NCBI GenBank assembly: GCA_034509735.1
Contig: JACGWO010000005.1
Location: forward strand, 22,748,383-22,812,382
Source: Sesamum alatum
Lineage: Eukaryota; Streptophyta; Magnoliopsida; Lamiales; Pedaliaceae
Reading direction: 5' to 3'
DNA length: 64,000 nucleotides
Part shown: positions 54,691-64,000 of the stretch, piece after piece
Layout of the letters: each line of letters begins with the position of its first letter
How positions within the stretch are numbered: position 1 is the stretch's first letter
The notes under the pieces: model-generated
Database searches by the model: none
What the model saw: only the letters and a program-made list of their open reading frames with translations
Told to the model about the DNA's origin: nothing
Made by a program: the position numbers and the translations under genes

Positions 54691-55254
54691 TGTTCATCAC
54701 ACCCCAAATCATTGCCTAACTAACATTAAATAACACGAACAATGTATACATAAAAAAAACCAAACACATGTTAAGTGGTAAGCTTTAAGAAAAATACCCG
54801 AGACAGAAAAATAAAATAACAAGGACATTCTGATTTACTCAGCGGCCATAGCAGCTACATAATTAAAACTACATTCCCATACCTCCTCTAAACCATCTCC
54901 GTTCTCAAAACTGGGGGGGACGACGCCATTGAAGACAAAATTTCATAAATATGTTAGAGGACACATGGTTAGATTTCTTAGATTTTTCCTCTTACATAAG
55001 ACAATTAGGGCTGTCCAATCTACTACTCCAAGCCTCCAACATCCACAACAAATTTTAGAGAAGATGATAACATAGGAAGAAATAGAATGTCGACAATTTT
55101 CTAAAACCCAAAGCCAAAGAAGTACTCTAACAAACCATAAATAATAAAAAGTGTTAAGTTAAATCCAATTAAGCAACAAAAATGAAAAGCATAGCTAAGT
55201 AGATAAACAAAAAACAGCCAGCAGCACCAAATCGTCCTCAGACAATGTTATACG
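54691..55254. other. AT-rich low-copy-looking DNA between E3 and E4
   Basis: About 560 bases, A/T-rich, with no match to the LTRs or copia coding sequence that I can see and no frame of note. With 41601-42310 it is the best candidate for the DNA that existed before E3 and E4 inserted. Confidence 0.5.
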
Positions 55255-57243
55255 TGAAAGAAATCGGTGGATCGTCCCAGGGAATTGCGCGAATGCGGAA
55301 GCGCGATATAAAAATAACACATACAAAATTAAAGCATGTTTTTAATAAACAAAAAACACGCTCAAGGGGTTTACCCTTGAGATTCCCGGGTGTTCGGTGT
55401 ATCTCATGATTAAACAACATGTAAAGAAATCATGGAGGCATAGAGTTGAAAATAAAAGAGACGAAAAATAAAACGAGACCTACCCGTTGTCGTTTTCGTC
55501 TTCAACGGCTACACGCGTTGTTCCCCGTTTTGCACCGAGATCTCGTTCTTGAGACCCTCCAAATCGTGACACACGATCCACCCACAGTATCTTGATGTCG
55601 TGCTAGCAACGAACAAGTGTATATTTTGGAGTTGATGAATCAACAAAACGTTTTCAATTAACGGTATTGATTCATCTAAGTTCTAATGTTCAAGAATAAA
55701 GAACTAGAAAATATTTTTTTGGAGGTGGAGAGAGAGAGGGCGGACGAGAGAGAGGGGAGAGAGGCCGAAATTATGTGTGTGTTGTGTGTGTGTTGGAATT
55801 TCATCATCCTCCAAAAAGTTGGAAGCTAGAGGTATTTATAGAGGAGGAGTTTAATCCTCTTTAAACTCCTACTCTGAGAACTCTAATTTGTCTAGGATTT
55901 TGACCTAGTCAAAGTCCTAGTCAAACTAGTGTTTGACCTAGTCAAACAAATCATAGCCTTCCATCTCCCCTTTCCATCTCAACCGTTGATTTTAATTTAA
56001 TGGAATATTTAAATCCCATTTAAATATTCCAAAAGGCTAAAAATAAATATATATCAATATATTAATATTTATTCTAAGCCCATTAAATCAACCCTTTAAT
56101 AAATCTTATTTATTAAATTCAATTCCCTTTATCAAATAGAAGGAATTAATTTCTTCAAGAATAATAGGACCCGATTAAATCTAATTTAATCATTCCTTTA
56201 CTCCAATATTAATTTCAAATTAAATACTAAGTGTGTGTGGATAGTGTGTGACTCTTTAGGTTCACCTTTCAGCTAGACTTGGTCGGATTCCTAGAATCCG
56301 TCCGTTACCATGGGTGGCCATCTAGCAACGGTCCATGGCACTAGAGACTAGGTGAAATAATTGGGATGAACATTTAGGCTCTAACAGTACACTTGTCCTT
56401 CTGTCTTCGGTCTTATCACTTAGAGTCTAGGCACGGAAAAAGCAGGTACCATTTTGGACCTAAGTGTCGTTCTGTCCTTACTAAAGCGCCGCAAGGGGAA
56501 ACCTCCCTTTGTTCAGCTTACTGTGGCCACAGATTTTAGGACAAGACACAGAGCGTACATGAGACTCAACTGTCAATACCTTTTGACAGGAGACAGATCC
56601 TTTTGGAAAATATTGTCACTCTGTACACCCGAGCTGCACTAGACATGGCTTATGACTACTCAAGAGTATTTTTGGCAATCTCTCACATATCTAAGATACA
56701 GACCTGATGCACAGATGAACTCAGCAGTTCCTCAAGTCAAAGACTTGGCCTGTACCGTTGGAACCGGGAATACACGTCATAAGCCTTGCTGATACTCAAG
56801 GTCCTCCGTAAGACGGTTCCCGCGAGTCACATCAGTCAGCTGCTTCCTAGCATGCTGACCCACTAACACTGCTTAGACGACCTTCGTCACCCGTCGATGA
56901 AATACGACAGCAGATGCTTAGTGCAAGTCTCAAAGGGAATCCCGGTACCTATTTTCGGGATTCCTTGACTTGGAGATTTCCGGACTGATTCGGTAAGAGT
57001 GATTCATGGACCTACCTCCAAGCGTAGTCCCAGTCCCACGAAATCGATTTTCAGTCCGTGGGCTTTTGTTTGCGTAGTGAACAAAACTGTAAATGCAGAT
57101 ATAAGTGAAACGTAAACAAAGTATTGCCATATGAATTTTCACTTCTTTATTTCATAAATGTTTTTATCAAACACCAGAAATTGTCTAGACACAGGTTAAC
57201 ATATTCCTGCCAAAATTGGCTTACATGGTCACCTATTCTAACA
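55255..57243 (-). repeat. E4 3' LTR
   Basis: Plus-strand tgaaagaaatcggtgg to cacctattctaaca (1989 bases). Closely related to the N1 LTRs but with many one-base length differences in runs. Confidence 0.88.
55834..55947 (-). promoter_or_regulatory. E4 3' LTR TATA box and W-box cluster
   Basis: On the minus strand TTGAC cores at 55947-55900, then a TATA-like ctataaata (55842-55834), here changed from ctatataaa of N1. Confidence 0.48.
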
Positions 57244-57254
57244 ATCTCCCACTT
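57244..57254 (-). promoter_or_regulatory. E4 polypurine tract
   Basis: On the minus strand aagtgggagat before the 3' LTR. Confidence 0.7.
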
Positions 57255-57258
57255 GACC

Positions 57259-58263
57259 TTTAAAGCCAATCGCCCATATATCTAATCTCCATCTTCTCAA
57301 GATGTTGCGTATGAGCGCTCTGCGACATAGGCTTTGTCAGCGGATCTGCTGTGTTGTCTGCTGAGTTGACTCGGTCCATCCGGACGTCACCTCTTCCTAC
57401 CATTTCTCTTAAGAAGATGGTTAGCTCTAAGAATGTGTTTGGAACGGTGATGAGATCTCGGTTCCTTTGCTTGCGCTATTACTCCGTTGTTATCACAGAA
57501 GATGACAACAGGCTCGGCGATGTTAGGCACCACACCAACTCTTGGATGTAGTTTTCTCATCCAAAACCGCTTCCTTAGCAGCTTCTGAAGCTGCTATGTT
57601 ATTCAGCCTCTTGGTGGAGTCAGCAATGGTTGCTTGCTTGGAACTTTTCCAAGCTACTACTCCTCCATTGAGTTTGAATACGTACCCCGATTGAGACTGG
57701 CATCATCGTCATCAGACTGGAAGCTAGCGTCGCTAAAGCCTTCCAGAATTAGTTCTCCATTGCCATAGACTAGGAACATTTCCTTAGTCCTCCTTAGGTA
57801 CTTAAGGATCCCTTAACAGCATTCCAATGTGCCTCTCCTGCGCAGGACTTGATATCTGCTTGTTACGCCTCAAAGCGTATGCAATATCAGGCCTAGTGCA
57901 GTGGACCGCATATTGGATGCTACCTACGGCAGAAGCATAGGGGATGACTTTCATCCTTTCAAGTTCCTCATCAGTCTGTGGGGACTGTTTCTTGGACAAC
58001 TTGATCCCATGCCTCATGGGAAGGAATCCTCGTTTGGAGTTGTCCATTCGATATCTCTTTAGGACTTTCTCCATATACGAGTTTTGGGTGAGTCCTAACA
58101 CCCTTTTAGATCTGTCCCTGACAATCTGGATGCCTAGGATGTAGGAGGCTTCACCTAAGTCCTTCATGGAAAACTGGATTGACAACCATGCTTTTGTGTT
58201 TCCTAACATTCTAACGTCATTACCAATGAGCAGAATGTCATCCACATAAAGCACTAGGAACAC
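57259..58263 (-). pseudogene. E4 RT C-terminus and RNase H
   Basis: 58263-57802 reads LVLYVDDILLIGND through KDLGEASYILGIQIVRD to the TRPDIAYAL block. The RNase H part (57800-57259) still shows [19 protein letters not shown] and FCDNN in pieces, but at least six one-base insertions or deletions between 57400 and 57880 scatter it over all frames. The natural stop after GDWL is present near 57259. Confidence 0.82.
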
Positions 58264-59276
58264 AATTGAGCTCCCACTGACCTTCTTGTATACACAAGGG
58301 TCGGATTCATTTTTGATGAAGTCATACCCCGTATTACTTCGTCAAAGCGAATGTTCCAACTTCGGGAGCTTGTTTGAGGCCATAGATAGACTTCTGGAGA
58401 CGGCAGACTTTCTGTTCTTCTCCAGTGATCGTGAAACCCTCCGGCTGATCCATATAGATCTCTTCTTCAATGAAACCGTTGAGGAAGGCCGTTTTCACAT
58501 CCATCTGCCATATCTCATAGTCATACCATGCTGCTATGGCGAGCAGGATTCGAATGGACTTAGCCATGGCTACTGGCGAGTAGGTATCCTCAAAATCGAC
58601 CCCGGGTCGTTGAGTGTATCCCTTAGCTACAAGCCTAGCCTTAAAAGTTGTGACTTCTCCATCAATGCCAAGTTTGCGCTTGTTAGACCCACTTCCAGCC
58701 ACTGGCTTAACACCTTTCGGTGGATTACAAGACTCCAAACTTGGTTCTCGCTCATGGAGTCTATTTCAGCTTTCATGGCCTCAAGCCATTTCCCGGAGTC
58801 GATGTCTGACATCACTTCTCCATAAGTCTTAGGATCGTTATCCAAAAGATCGGTCATACCTAGAAAGCCATATCTCACTGGAGGTCTGGACTCTCTAGTG
58901 GACCTACGGAGAACGGGAACGTCAGTGGTGACTGTGGGCGCTGACTGTATCGGAGCCTGTGGTTCAGGAACCGGGGCTGGCTGTTCTTGAGGCTGTCCTT
59001 CATGCCTAGCATGTTGGACCTCTCGAGGTTGGTCAGCCTTCGGCTGTCTATCCTGAATCCTCTAAGTGAGGGTTCCGTGGCTACCCCTGATGGCTGGATT
59101 CCATCACTTGATTCCTCAAGGATCAGCTCATCAGGTTGGATATCCTCCGGGAAGCCTTGCTCCAAGAATACTGGCATTTCTTGAAACAAAGACCTTTTGT
59201 TCCAAGGGGTCATAGAAATAATAACCCGCAGTTTCTTTAGGGTATCCAATGAACCTGCATAAGCTAGACCTGGATT
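58264..59276 (-). pseudogene. E4 integrase C-terminus, linker and RT N-terminus
   Basis: 58738-58334 holds the RT start and core (VKPVAGSGSNKRKLGIDGE, where CKWVYKRKL is expected; [42 protein letters not shown]). The linker lies in 59249-58875 and 58878-58627. Frameshifts at about 58370, 58690, 58730, 59035 and 59175 separate the parts. Confidence 0.8.
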
Positions 59277-59804
59277 CTAACTTATCTCCACTAACCTCTT
59301 GACGTATGCGGGGCTACCCCACACTTTCAAGTAGTTGTAGGACGCAGGCTTGTCGTGCCATATTTCATATGGCGTTTGGGTTAATGTACTAGTAGGCGCC
59401 AAATTCAACAACTTGGCCGCCGTTTCTAGTGCATAGCCCCAAAAGGATAAGGGCAGTTTGGTGAAACTCATCATGGACCAAACCATATCCAACAAGGTTC
59501 GATTCCTCCTTTCAGAGACACCATTTAACTGTGGTGTTCCTGGAGGTGTCCATTATGATATTATACCATGTTCTTTTAGATAATCTAGGAACTCCGTACT
59601 AAGGTATTCACTGCCTCGTTCTGACCGTAGGACTTTAATTTTGCAGTTGGTTTGGTTCTCCACTTCAAGTCTGAATTCTTTAAACCTCTCAAGAGCTTCA
59701 GACTTGTACCTCATCAAGTAAACATAACCATACCGTGAATGATCATCGGTAAAGGTTATGAAGTAGGAAACCCACCTCGGGCCTACGTCCTTAGTGGCCC
59801 ACAT
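59277..59804 (-). pseudogene. E4 integrase core
   Basis: 59804-59553 reads FITFTDDHSRYGYVY and LRSERGSEY, where the second catalytic Asp (RSDRGGEY in N1) is Glu, so the D,D-35-E triad is broken by substitution. A stop near 59552 (TGG context lost) precedes NGVSERRNR. 59495-59277 reads MMSFTKLPLSFWGYALE and TPYEIWHDKP. Confidence 0.83.
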
Positions 59805-60295
59805 ACGTCTGTATGGACCAAGTCCAACAGACCTGTGGCAAGCCTGCTTTGTCCCACAAAGGGCTTCTTTTTCCCTCTTAGACAGGATTCACAAGTTGGT
59901 AGATCGCTCAAGTCCCCAACCTTTAAGTTCTTTGAGTCTACCAACCTTTTCATCCTATCTTGGGATATGTGACCTAGCCTAGCGTGCCACAGTCGTGCGT
60001 TCCCGTTATTATCTAATTTCCGTTTGTGTTGTGCATTGAGGACAATATTCGTTTGTTGCAAGATATAGAGTCCGTTATGCAATGTACCAAGTAGATCAGC
60101 AATTCCACACCTCATCAAATAAAAGCAATTTTTATTGATTCTAAACTCATAACCACTATTGTCCAACAATGGAATGGAAATGATGTTTTTAATCATACTA
60201 GGTACAAAATAAACTTGCTCTAAATCTATGCTAATACTATCACTAATCACTAGAGTGGCGGATCCTACTGCTTCTGCCGAGATGGCCCTTGCCAT
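59783..60295 (-). pseudogene. E4 pre-integrase and integrase zinc finger
   Basis: A 170-residue open stretch: SIPLLDNSGYEF, FYLMRCGIADLLG, LWHARLGHISQDRMKRL, CESCLRGK, then [12 protein letters not shown] with the first catalytic Asp. It is the longest intact version of this region in the window. Part of the CLRGK-KPFVG join has lost residues. Confidence 0.86.
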
Positions 60296-61306
60296 TTCCC
60301 AAGCTTCAGGATCATGTCCCCGCTACCCAGTTTTCTACATCTATTCAACACCTGCAAGTCATTGCAAATGTGAGCTCCACAGCCGGTATCTAGTACCCAA
60401 GAGGCAGAATTAGTGACCATATTAACCTCAATCACACAAATACCTTGGTTCGAGAAGAGTTTGGGGCACTGTCTCTTCCAATGCCCTTTCTCACGGCAGT
60501 TGATACATATGTCATATGCCTTCGACTGTTGCTTGGAGACAACCTTTTCCTTTCCTTTGCCTTTCCCCTCTTTGGCAATGGGAACACTCTTAGTGTTCGT
60601 AGCTGCTTTGACGGCCTTTCCCTTCCCTTTCTTCTTCTTCCAACGTCCGGGCACCCTTGCCTTTCGTATTTGAAGTTGAAGCACCTCCAAACAATACTGA
60701 AGGCGTGGACTTCTTAATCGTTGCCTCGTATTGCACCAACATATTGATCAACTCATGAATGCCCTTCTCAAGTGCGTTCATGTTGTAGTTGACGATAAAT
60801 TGGTCAAAGGAGGGTGGGAGTGACTGAAGGATCATATCTATGTACGTTTCATTATCGAGACCTGCCTTTAGGTCCTCGAGCTTTTCCACCAGGGTAAGCA
60901 TTTTAACCCCGTGCTCTTGTACAGAGGATCCTTCTGTCATTTTCGTTCCAAAGAACGCCTGGTGGCGACATACCTAGTATGCCGGTCTGGGACTGCATAG
61001 CAATCCTTTAAGGCGAGCCATAATGGAAGGGACATCGTCTAGCCTTTCATATTGCTTCTGAATCTCATTGGTCATCGAAGCAAGTATGATGCTACGGACC
61101 TTCCGGTTATCCTTATGCCAAGTCTCGAACGTCTCACGTTCTTCTGGCGTGGATCCTTCCCGCAAGGTCCTAGGGAGAGGCTCGTCCATGACGTAGCCTT
61201 GGTTCTCGTAATCTAGGATTATCCTGAGATTGCGCAACCAGTCGTTGTAATTTATTCCACTGAATTTGTTTGTCTCAAGAATAGTGGAAATTGGGTTTTT
61301 AGACAT
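60265..61306 (-). pseudogene. E4 gag and protease
   Basis: The start codon at 61306 gives MSKNPISTILETNKFSGINY. The frame breaks near 61010 (extra A in tttaaggcg). The capsid-like middle is open at 60940-60650 (GVKMLTLVEKLEDL, LPPSFDQFIVNYNMN). An extra base near 60650 shifts it, and 60690-60265 has the Lys-rich part, zinc knuckle CINCREKGHWKRQC and protease WVLDTGCGAHICND. Very close to N1 in sequence. Confidence 0.85.
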
Positions 61307-61683
61307 TTTAAAATCTACATTTTAGAAAACAGCGCGCGATCAGTAGAAAATAAAAGACAGTGGTTTCATAAAATAATTAAATGCATGGACTTTAGTCATT
61401 TAATCCTCCCACTATTAATACGAAAACACGGTACTCTCAAACGTGATTTTTGGGAAATCCTTTCCTAGTGGGCTTGGGATCCACAGCGATTTTTCCCATA
61501 CCCCGCTTTTATGATTCGCATGGAAAAGATCCTGTGGGAGGTATTCCATATCATTCTCGTTCCACGAGATTCCCAAGATTATTGCCTCACCCTTTCACAT
61601 GATCCCAAGGACTCCAAGCGAATCATGTTAATTGGGCATTAGACCCAACCCAATCGACCGAGCCACAGACCCACTGGTACCCT

Positions 61684-61773
61684 CACGACTCGTGAGACAG
61701 GTAACAGCAGCCCATTTTTCGTTCATGACATAGTGCAGCTTCCTTTAAGTACAATAACGTGCCACGACTCGTG
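61684..61773 (-). repeat. Paired leader palindromes in E4
   Basis: cacgactcgtg at 61684-61694 and 61763-61773, 79 bases apart, 378 bases from the gag start, exactly as in N1. Confidence 0.6.
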
Positions 61774-62834
61774 AGACCACGCTATTGACCCAAAGCAGCT
61801 TCCTCACTATGCCATGGATTGGAAGGCATGGACAAACTCCTAGAGTTCAAATCCACTTTGTCTAGGGTCTAATATTTTGACATTGGTCCAACCAATGTGA
61901 GAGTAGTAAATGACCGAGATCTCATAAATATACATTCACACATACAACCATAATGCGTAAATAAACCATCCATAGCAGTTATATGATAAATAAATAACCC
62001 ATTCATCCATCATCATAACCACATGCAAAATTAAAGCCTAGCACGCCCCTGTTGGATGATCACGAGCCCGAATCCTATTCGACCCACTGAGCCCGCAGTG
62101 GATCTATGGTCAATCTAGGTTTGGTCCTACACTATTACATTAATAGTAACCCAATCATCATGCTGATGGGCCTTGGTCTCTTTTCTCTTTCTTCACTTCA
62201 TGGAAAACTCCAAGGGACCTCCCGTCTGGGCTCTCCATGTGGTCCTTCCTTCTTTCTCCACAAATTACAAAATTAAAAAACCTCACTCCTATTCTACTCT
62301 CATTACATATAAAAAAAAGAAACCCCAGCGAAAACCCGGGGGGAGTAGATAAGGAGGGAGGTAGAATGCCTTATTATTCCAAGGCAACTAGAAACAGAGA
62401 AGGAGAAAGCAGCAAAAGAGGCACACAAGCCCAACAGAAAATAAACCATACATTCGGTCTAGGGCTCGTGATCATCGATTTCCATCCAACACACATAATC
62501 ACATGATCCCATCATACAATTACAATATACCAACAAACACATGATTCCCAATCATAAATATTCAAAATAATAAATGAATATGTGCGTAACGTGTGAAAAA
62601 CAAAACATAAATATTGGTAATAAGATCTTCTCGTTTTAGAAAAACCTTTCCTCATTATTTTAAGTAAAATAACCCCGGGATTCCAAATCCAATTTATTTT
62701 ATTCCTAAAATAATGTCTTTTAGTAAAATTAGGCATAATTGACCCCACAAAACGATTTTTCAGAATTAATTCAAAATTAAATCTGAAAATAATCAAAAAA
62801 TAAAAGAAAACACTACTAGGGTTTTGAAACCCTA

Positions 62835-63065
62835 GCAGCAGCCGCCGCGCGCCTGGCCGGCAACACGCTGCGCGGCCGGGCATTTCGGCAGGCCGTCGCG
62901 CGCGCAGGCTCCCTTGCCTCGCGCGCGCGCTGGCCTGCTAGCTGCCGGCCGCGCTATGCGCAGTGCGCGCGCAGACGTGCACTGGGCACGCCTGTCGGGC
63001 GCGCGCGCGCAGACTCCTCCGTCTGCGTGCGCGCGCGCCTGGCGGCGCTGCCCAGAGTCCGTCTG
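62835..63065 (-). repeat. GC-rich block in E4 leader, truncated
   Basis: CG-rich with gcgcgcgcgcgc runs and gcctggccgg words like N1. It shares phrases with N1 (gcgcgcgcctggcggcgc) but not full collinearity. Confidence 0.72.
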
Positions 63066-63071
63066 GGCATA

Positions 63072-64000
63072 CAATTTTGGCAGGAATATGTAACCTATGT
63101 CTAGACAATTTCTGGTGTTTGATAAAAATATTTATGAATAAAGAAGTGAAAATTCATATGGCAATACTTTGTTTACGTTCACTTATATCTGCATTTACAT
63201 TTCTGTTCACTACGCAAACAAAGCCCACGGACTGAAAATTGATTTCGGGGACTGGGACTACGCTTGGAGGTAGGTCCATGAAATCACTCTTACCGAAGCA
63301 GTCCGGAAATCTCCAAGTCAAGGAATCCCGAAAATGGGTACCGGGATTCCCTTTGAGACTTGCACTAAGCATCTGCTGTCGTATTTCATCGACGGGTGAC
63401 GAAGGTCGTCTAAGCAGTGTTAGTGGGTCAGCATGCTAGGAAGCAGCTGACTGAGGTGACTCGCGGGAACCGTCTTACGGAGGACCTTGAGTATGGTCAG
63501 CAAGGTATGACGTGTATTCCCGGTTCCAACGGTACAGGCCAAGTCCTTTGATTTGAGGAACTGCTGAGTTCACATGTGCATCAGGTCTGTATCTTAGATA
63601 TGGTGAGAGATTGCCAAAAATACTCTTGAGTAGTCATAAGCCATGTCTAGTGCAGCTCGGGTGTACAGAGTGACAGTATTTTCCAAGAAAGGATCTGTCT
63701 CCTCTCAAAAGGTATTGACAGTTGAGTCTCATGTACGCTCTGTGTCTTGTCCCTAAAATTTGTGGCCACAATAACTGAACAGAAGGGAAGGTTTCCCTTG
63801 CGGCGTTTAGTAAGGACAGACCGACACTTAGGTCCAAAATGGGTACCTGCTTTTTTCCGTGCCCTAGACTCTAAGTGATAAGACCGAAGACAGAAGGACA
63901 AGTGTACTCTTAGAGCCTAAATGTTCATCCCCAATTATTTCACCTAGTCTCTAGTGCCATGGACCGTTGCTAGATGGCCACCCATGGTAACGGACGGATT
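63072..64000 (+). repeat. Type-A LTR in plus orientation, fused to the E4 leader, cut by window end
   Basis: Begins caattttggcaggaatatg, about 23 bases into a type-A LTR, and continues to the block ccatggaccgttgctagatg at the window end. It has the private variants of the LTR at 55255-57243 in inverted orientation. Confidence 0.82.

Larger units (their letters stand above)
61307..63071 (-). other. E4 leader, truncated
   Basis: Collinear with the N1 leader: palindromes at 61684-61694 and 61763-61773, hairpin at 62084-62101, ccccagcg...cccgggggg near 62325. The GC-rich block starts at about 62835 and is cut at about 63071. The remaining ~180 bases of leader, the PBS and the 5' LTR expected on this strand are absent. 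Confidence 0.78.
55255..64000 (-). mobile_element. Copia element E4, running to the window edge, with its far LTR inverted
   Basis: Left LTR 55255-57243, polypurine tract 57244-57254, gag-pol to 61306, leader to about 63071. A PBS and a minus-strand 5' LTR should follow. Instead, the leader is cut inside its GC-rich block and joins plus-strand LTR sequence starting about 23 bases into the LTR. That LTR shares private variants with the left LTR (cactcttaccg, ctgctttttccgtg, ccccaattattt), so it derives from the same or a sister copy. Either an inversion or a chimeric assembly join is possible. Confidence 0.78.

Noticed and set aside
1..64000. CRISPR array, bacterial operon or phage content.
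   Set aside because: No regularly spaced repeats with unique spacers and no prokaryotic gene layout. Introns, copia and CACTA features indicate plant nuclear DNA.

Overview
This window is a plant nuclear, repeat-dense region with no host gene that I can support. Nearly everything in it is Ty1/copia LTR-retrotransposon DNA of one related group. All LTRs open with TGTTAGAATAGG and close with TTCA, the primer-binding site matches initiator tRNA-Met, and Gag-Pol has the copia order Gag, protease, integrase, RT, RNase H. The copia families, an En/Spm (CACTA) transposase pseudogene with GT-AG introns and plant-type 18S/25S rDNA scraps point to a flowering plant, probably a eudicot. I cannot place it more precisely.

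Layout. Positions 1-5173 hold the end of one copia pol, its 2.1 kb type-B LTR, a second type-B LTR broken into oppositely oriented halves, and a pol fragment. Positions 5174-33662 are a composite plus-strand element (X). Its 5' LTR (5174-17360) is split by a complete minus-strand copia (N1, 6944-17192, TSD tttaa). Its internal region holds one decayed gag-pol (19485-23491), a foreign LTR (Y, 23507-26054) carrying an rDNA mosaic, and a second partial pol with a solo LTR inside (26297-28277, TSD tcagc). Its 3' LTR (29480-33662) is split by a type-B solo LTR (30741-32969, TSD ctatg). Positions 33663-37892 are a badly deleted minus-strand copia (Z). Positions 37893-39322 are type-B LTR pieces around a 288-base unclassified stretch. 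Positions 39414 to about 41600 are a CACTA end with a dead transposase gene. Positions 42311-54690 are a minus-strand copia (E3) with a solo LTR in its integrase (46832-49076, TSD acagg). From 55255 to the window end is another minus-strand copia (E4), whose far LTR is in the wrong orientation.

A typical unit is about 10.2 kb: 2.0 kb LTRs, a roughly 2.1 kb leader with a GC-rich block, and about 4 kb of gag-pol. Every gag-pol copy is interrupted by stops or frameshifts, so none looks able to move on its own. LTR promoters have a TATA box close to a dense cluster of TTGAC (W-box) cores. Leaders carry conserved palindromes at fixed distance from the gag start.

The most unusual items are the rDNA mosaic inside an LTR, the inverted LTR of E4, the paired palindromes in the leader, and the evidence that element X is a recombination product of two nested elements. 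I found no cargo genes, CRISPR array, tRNA gene or novel protein system.
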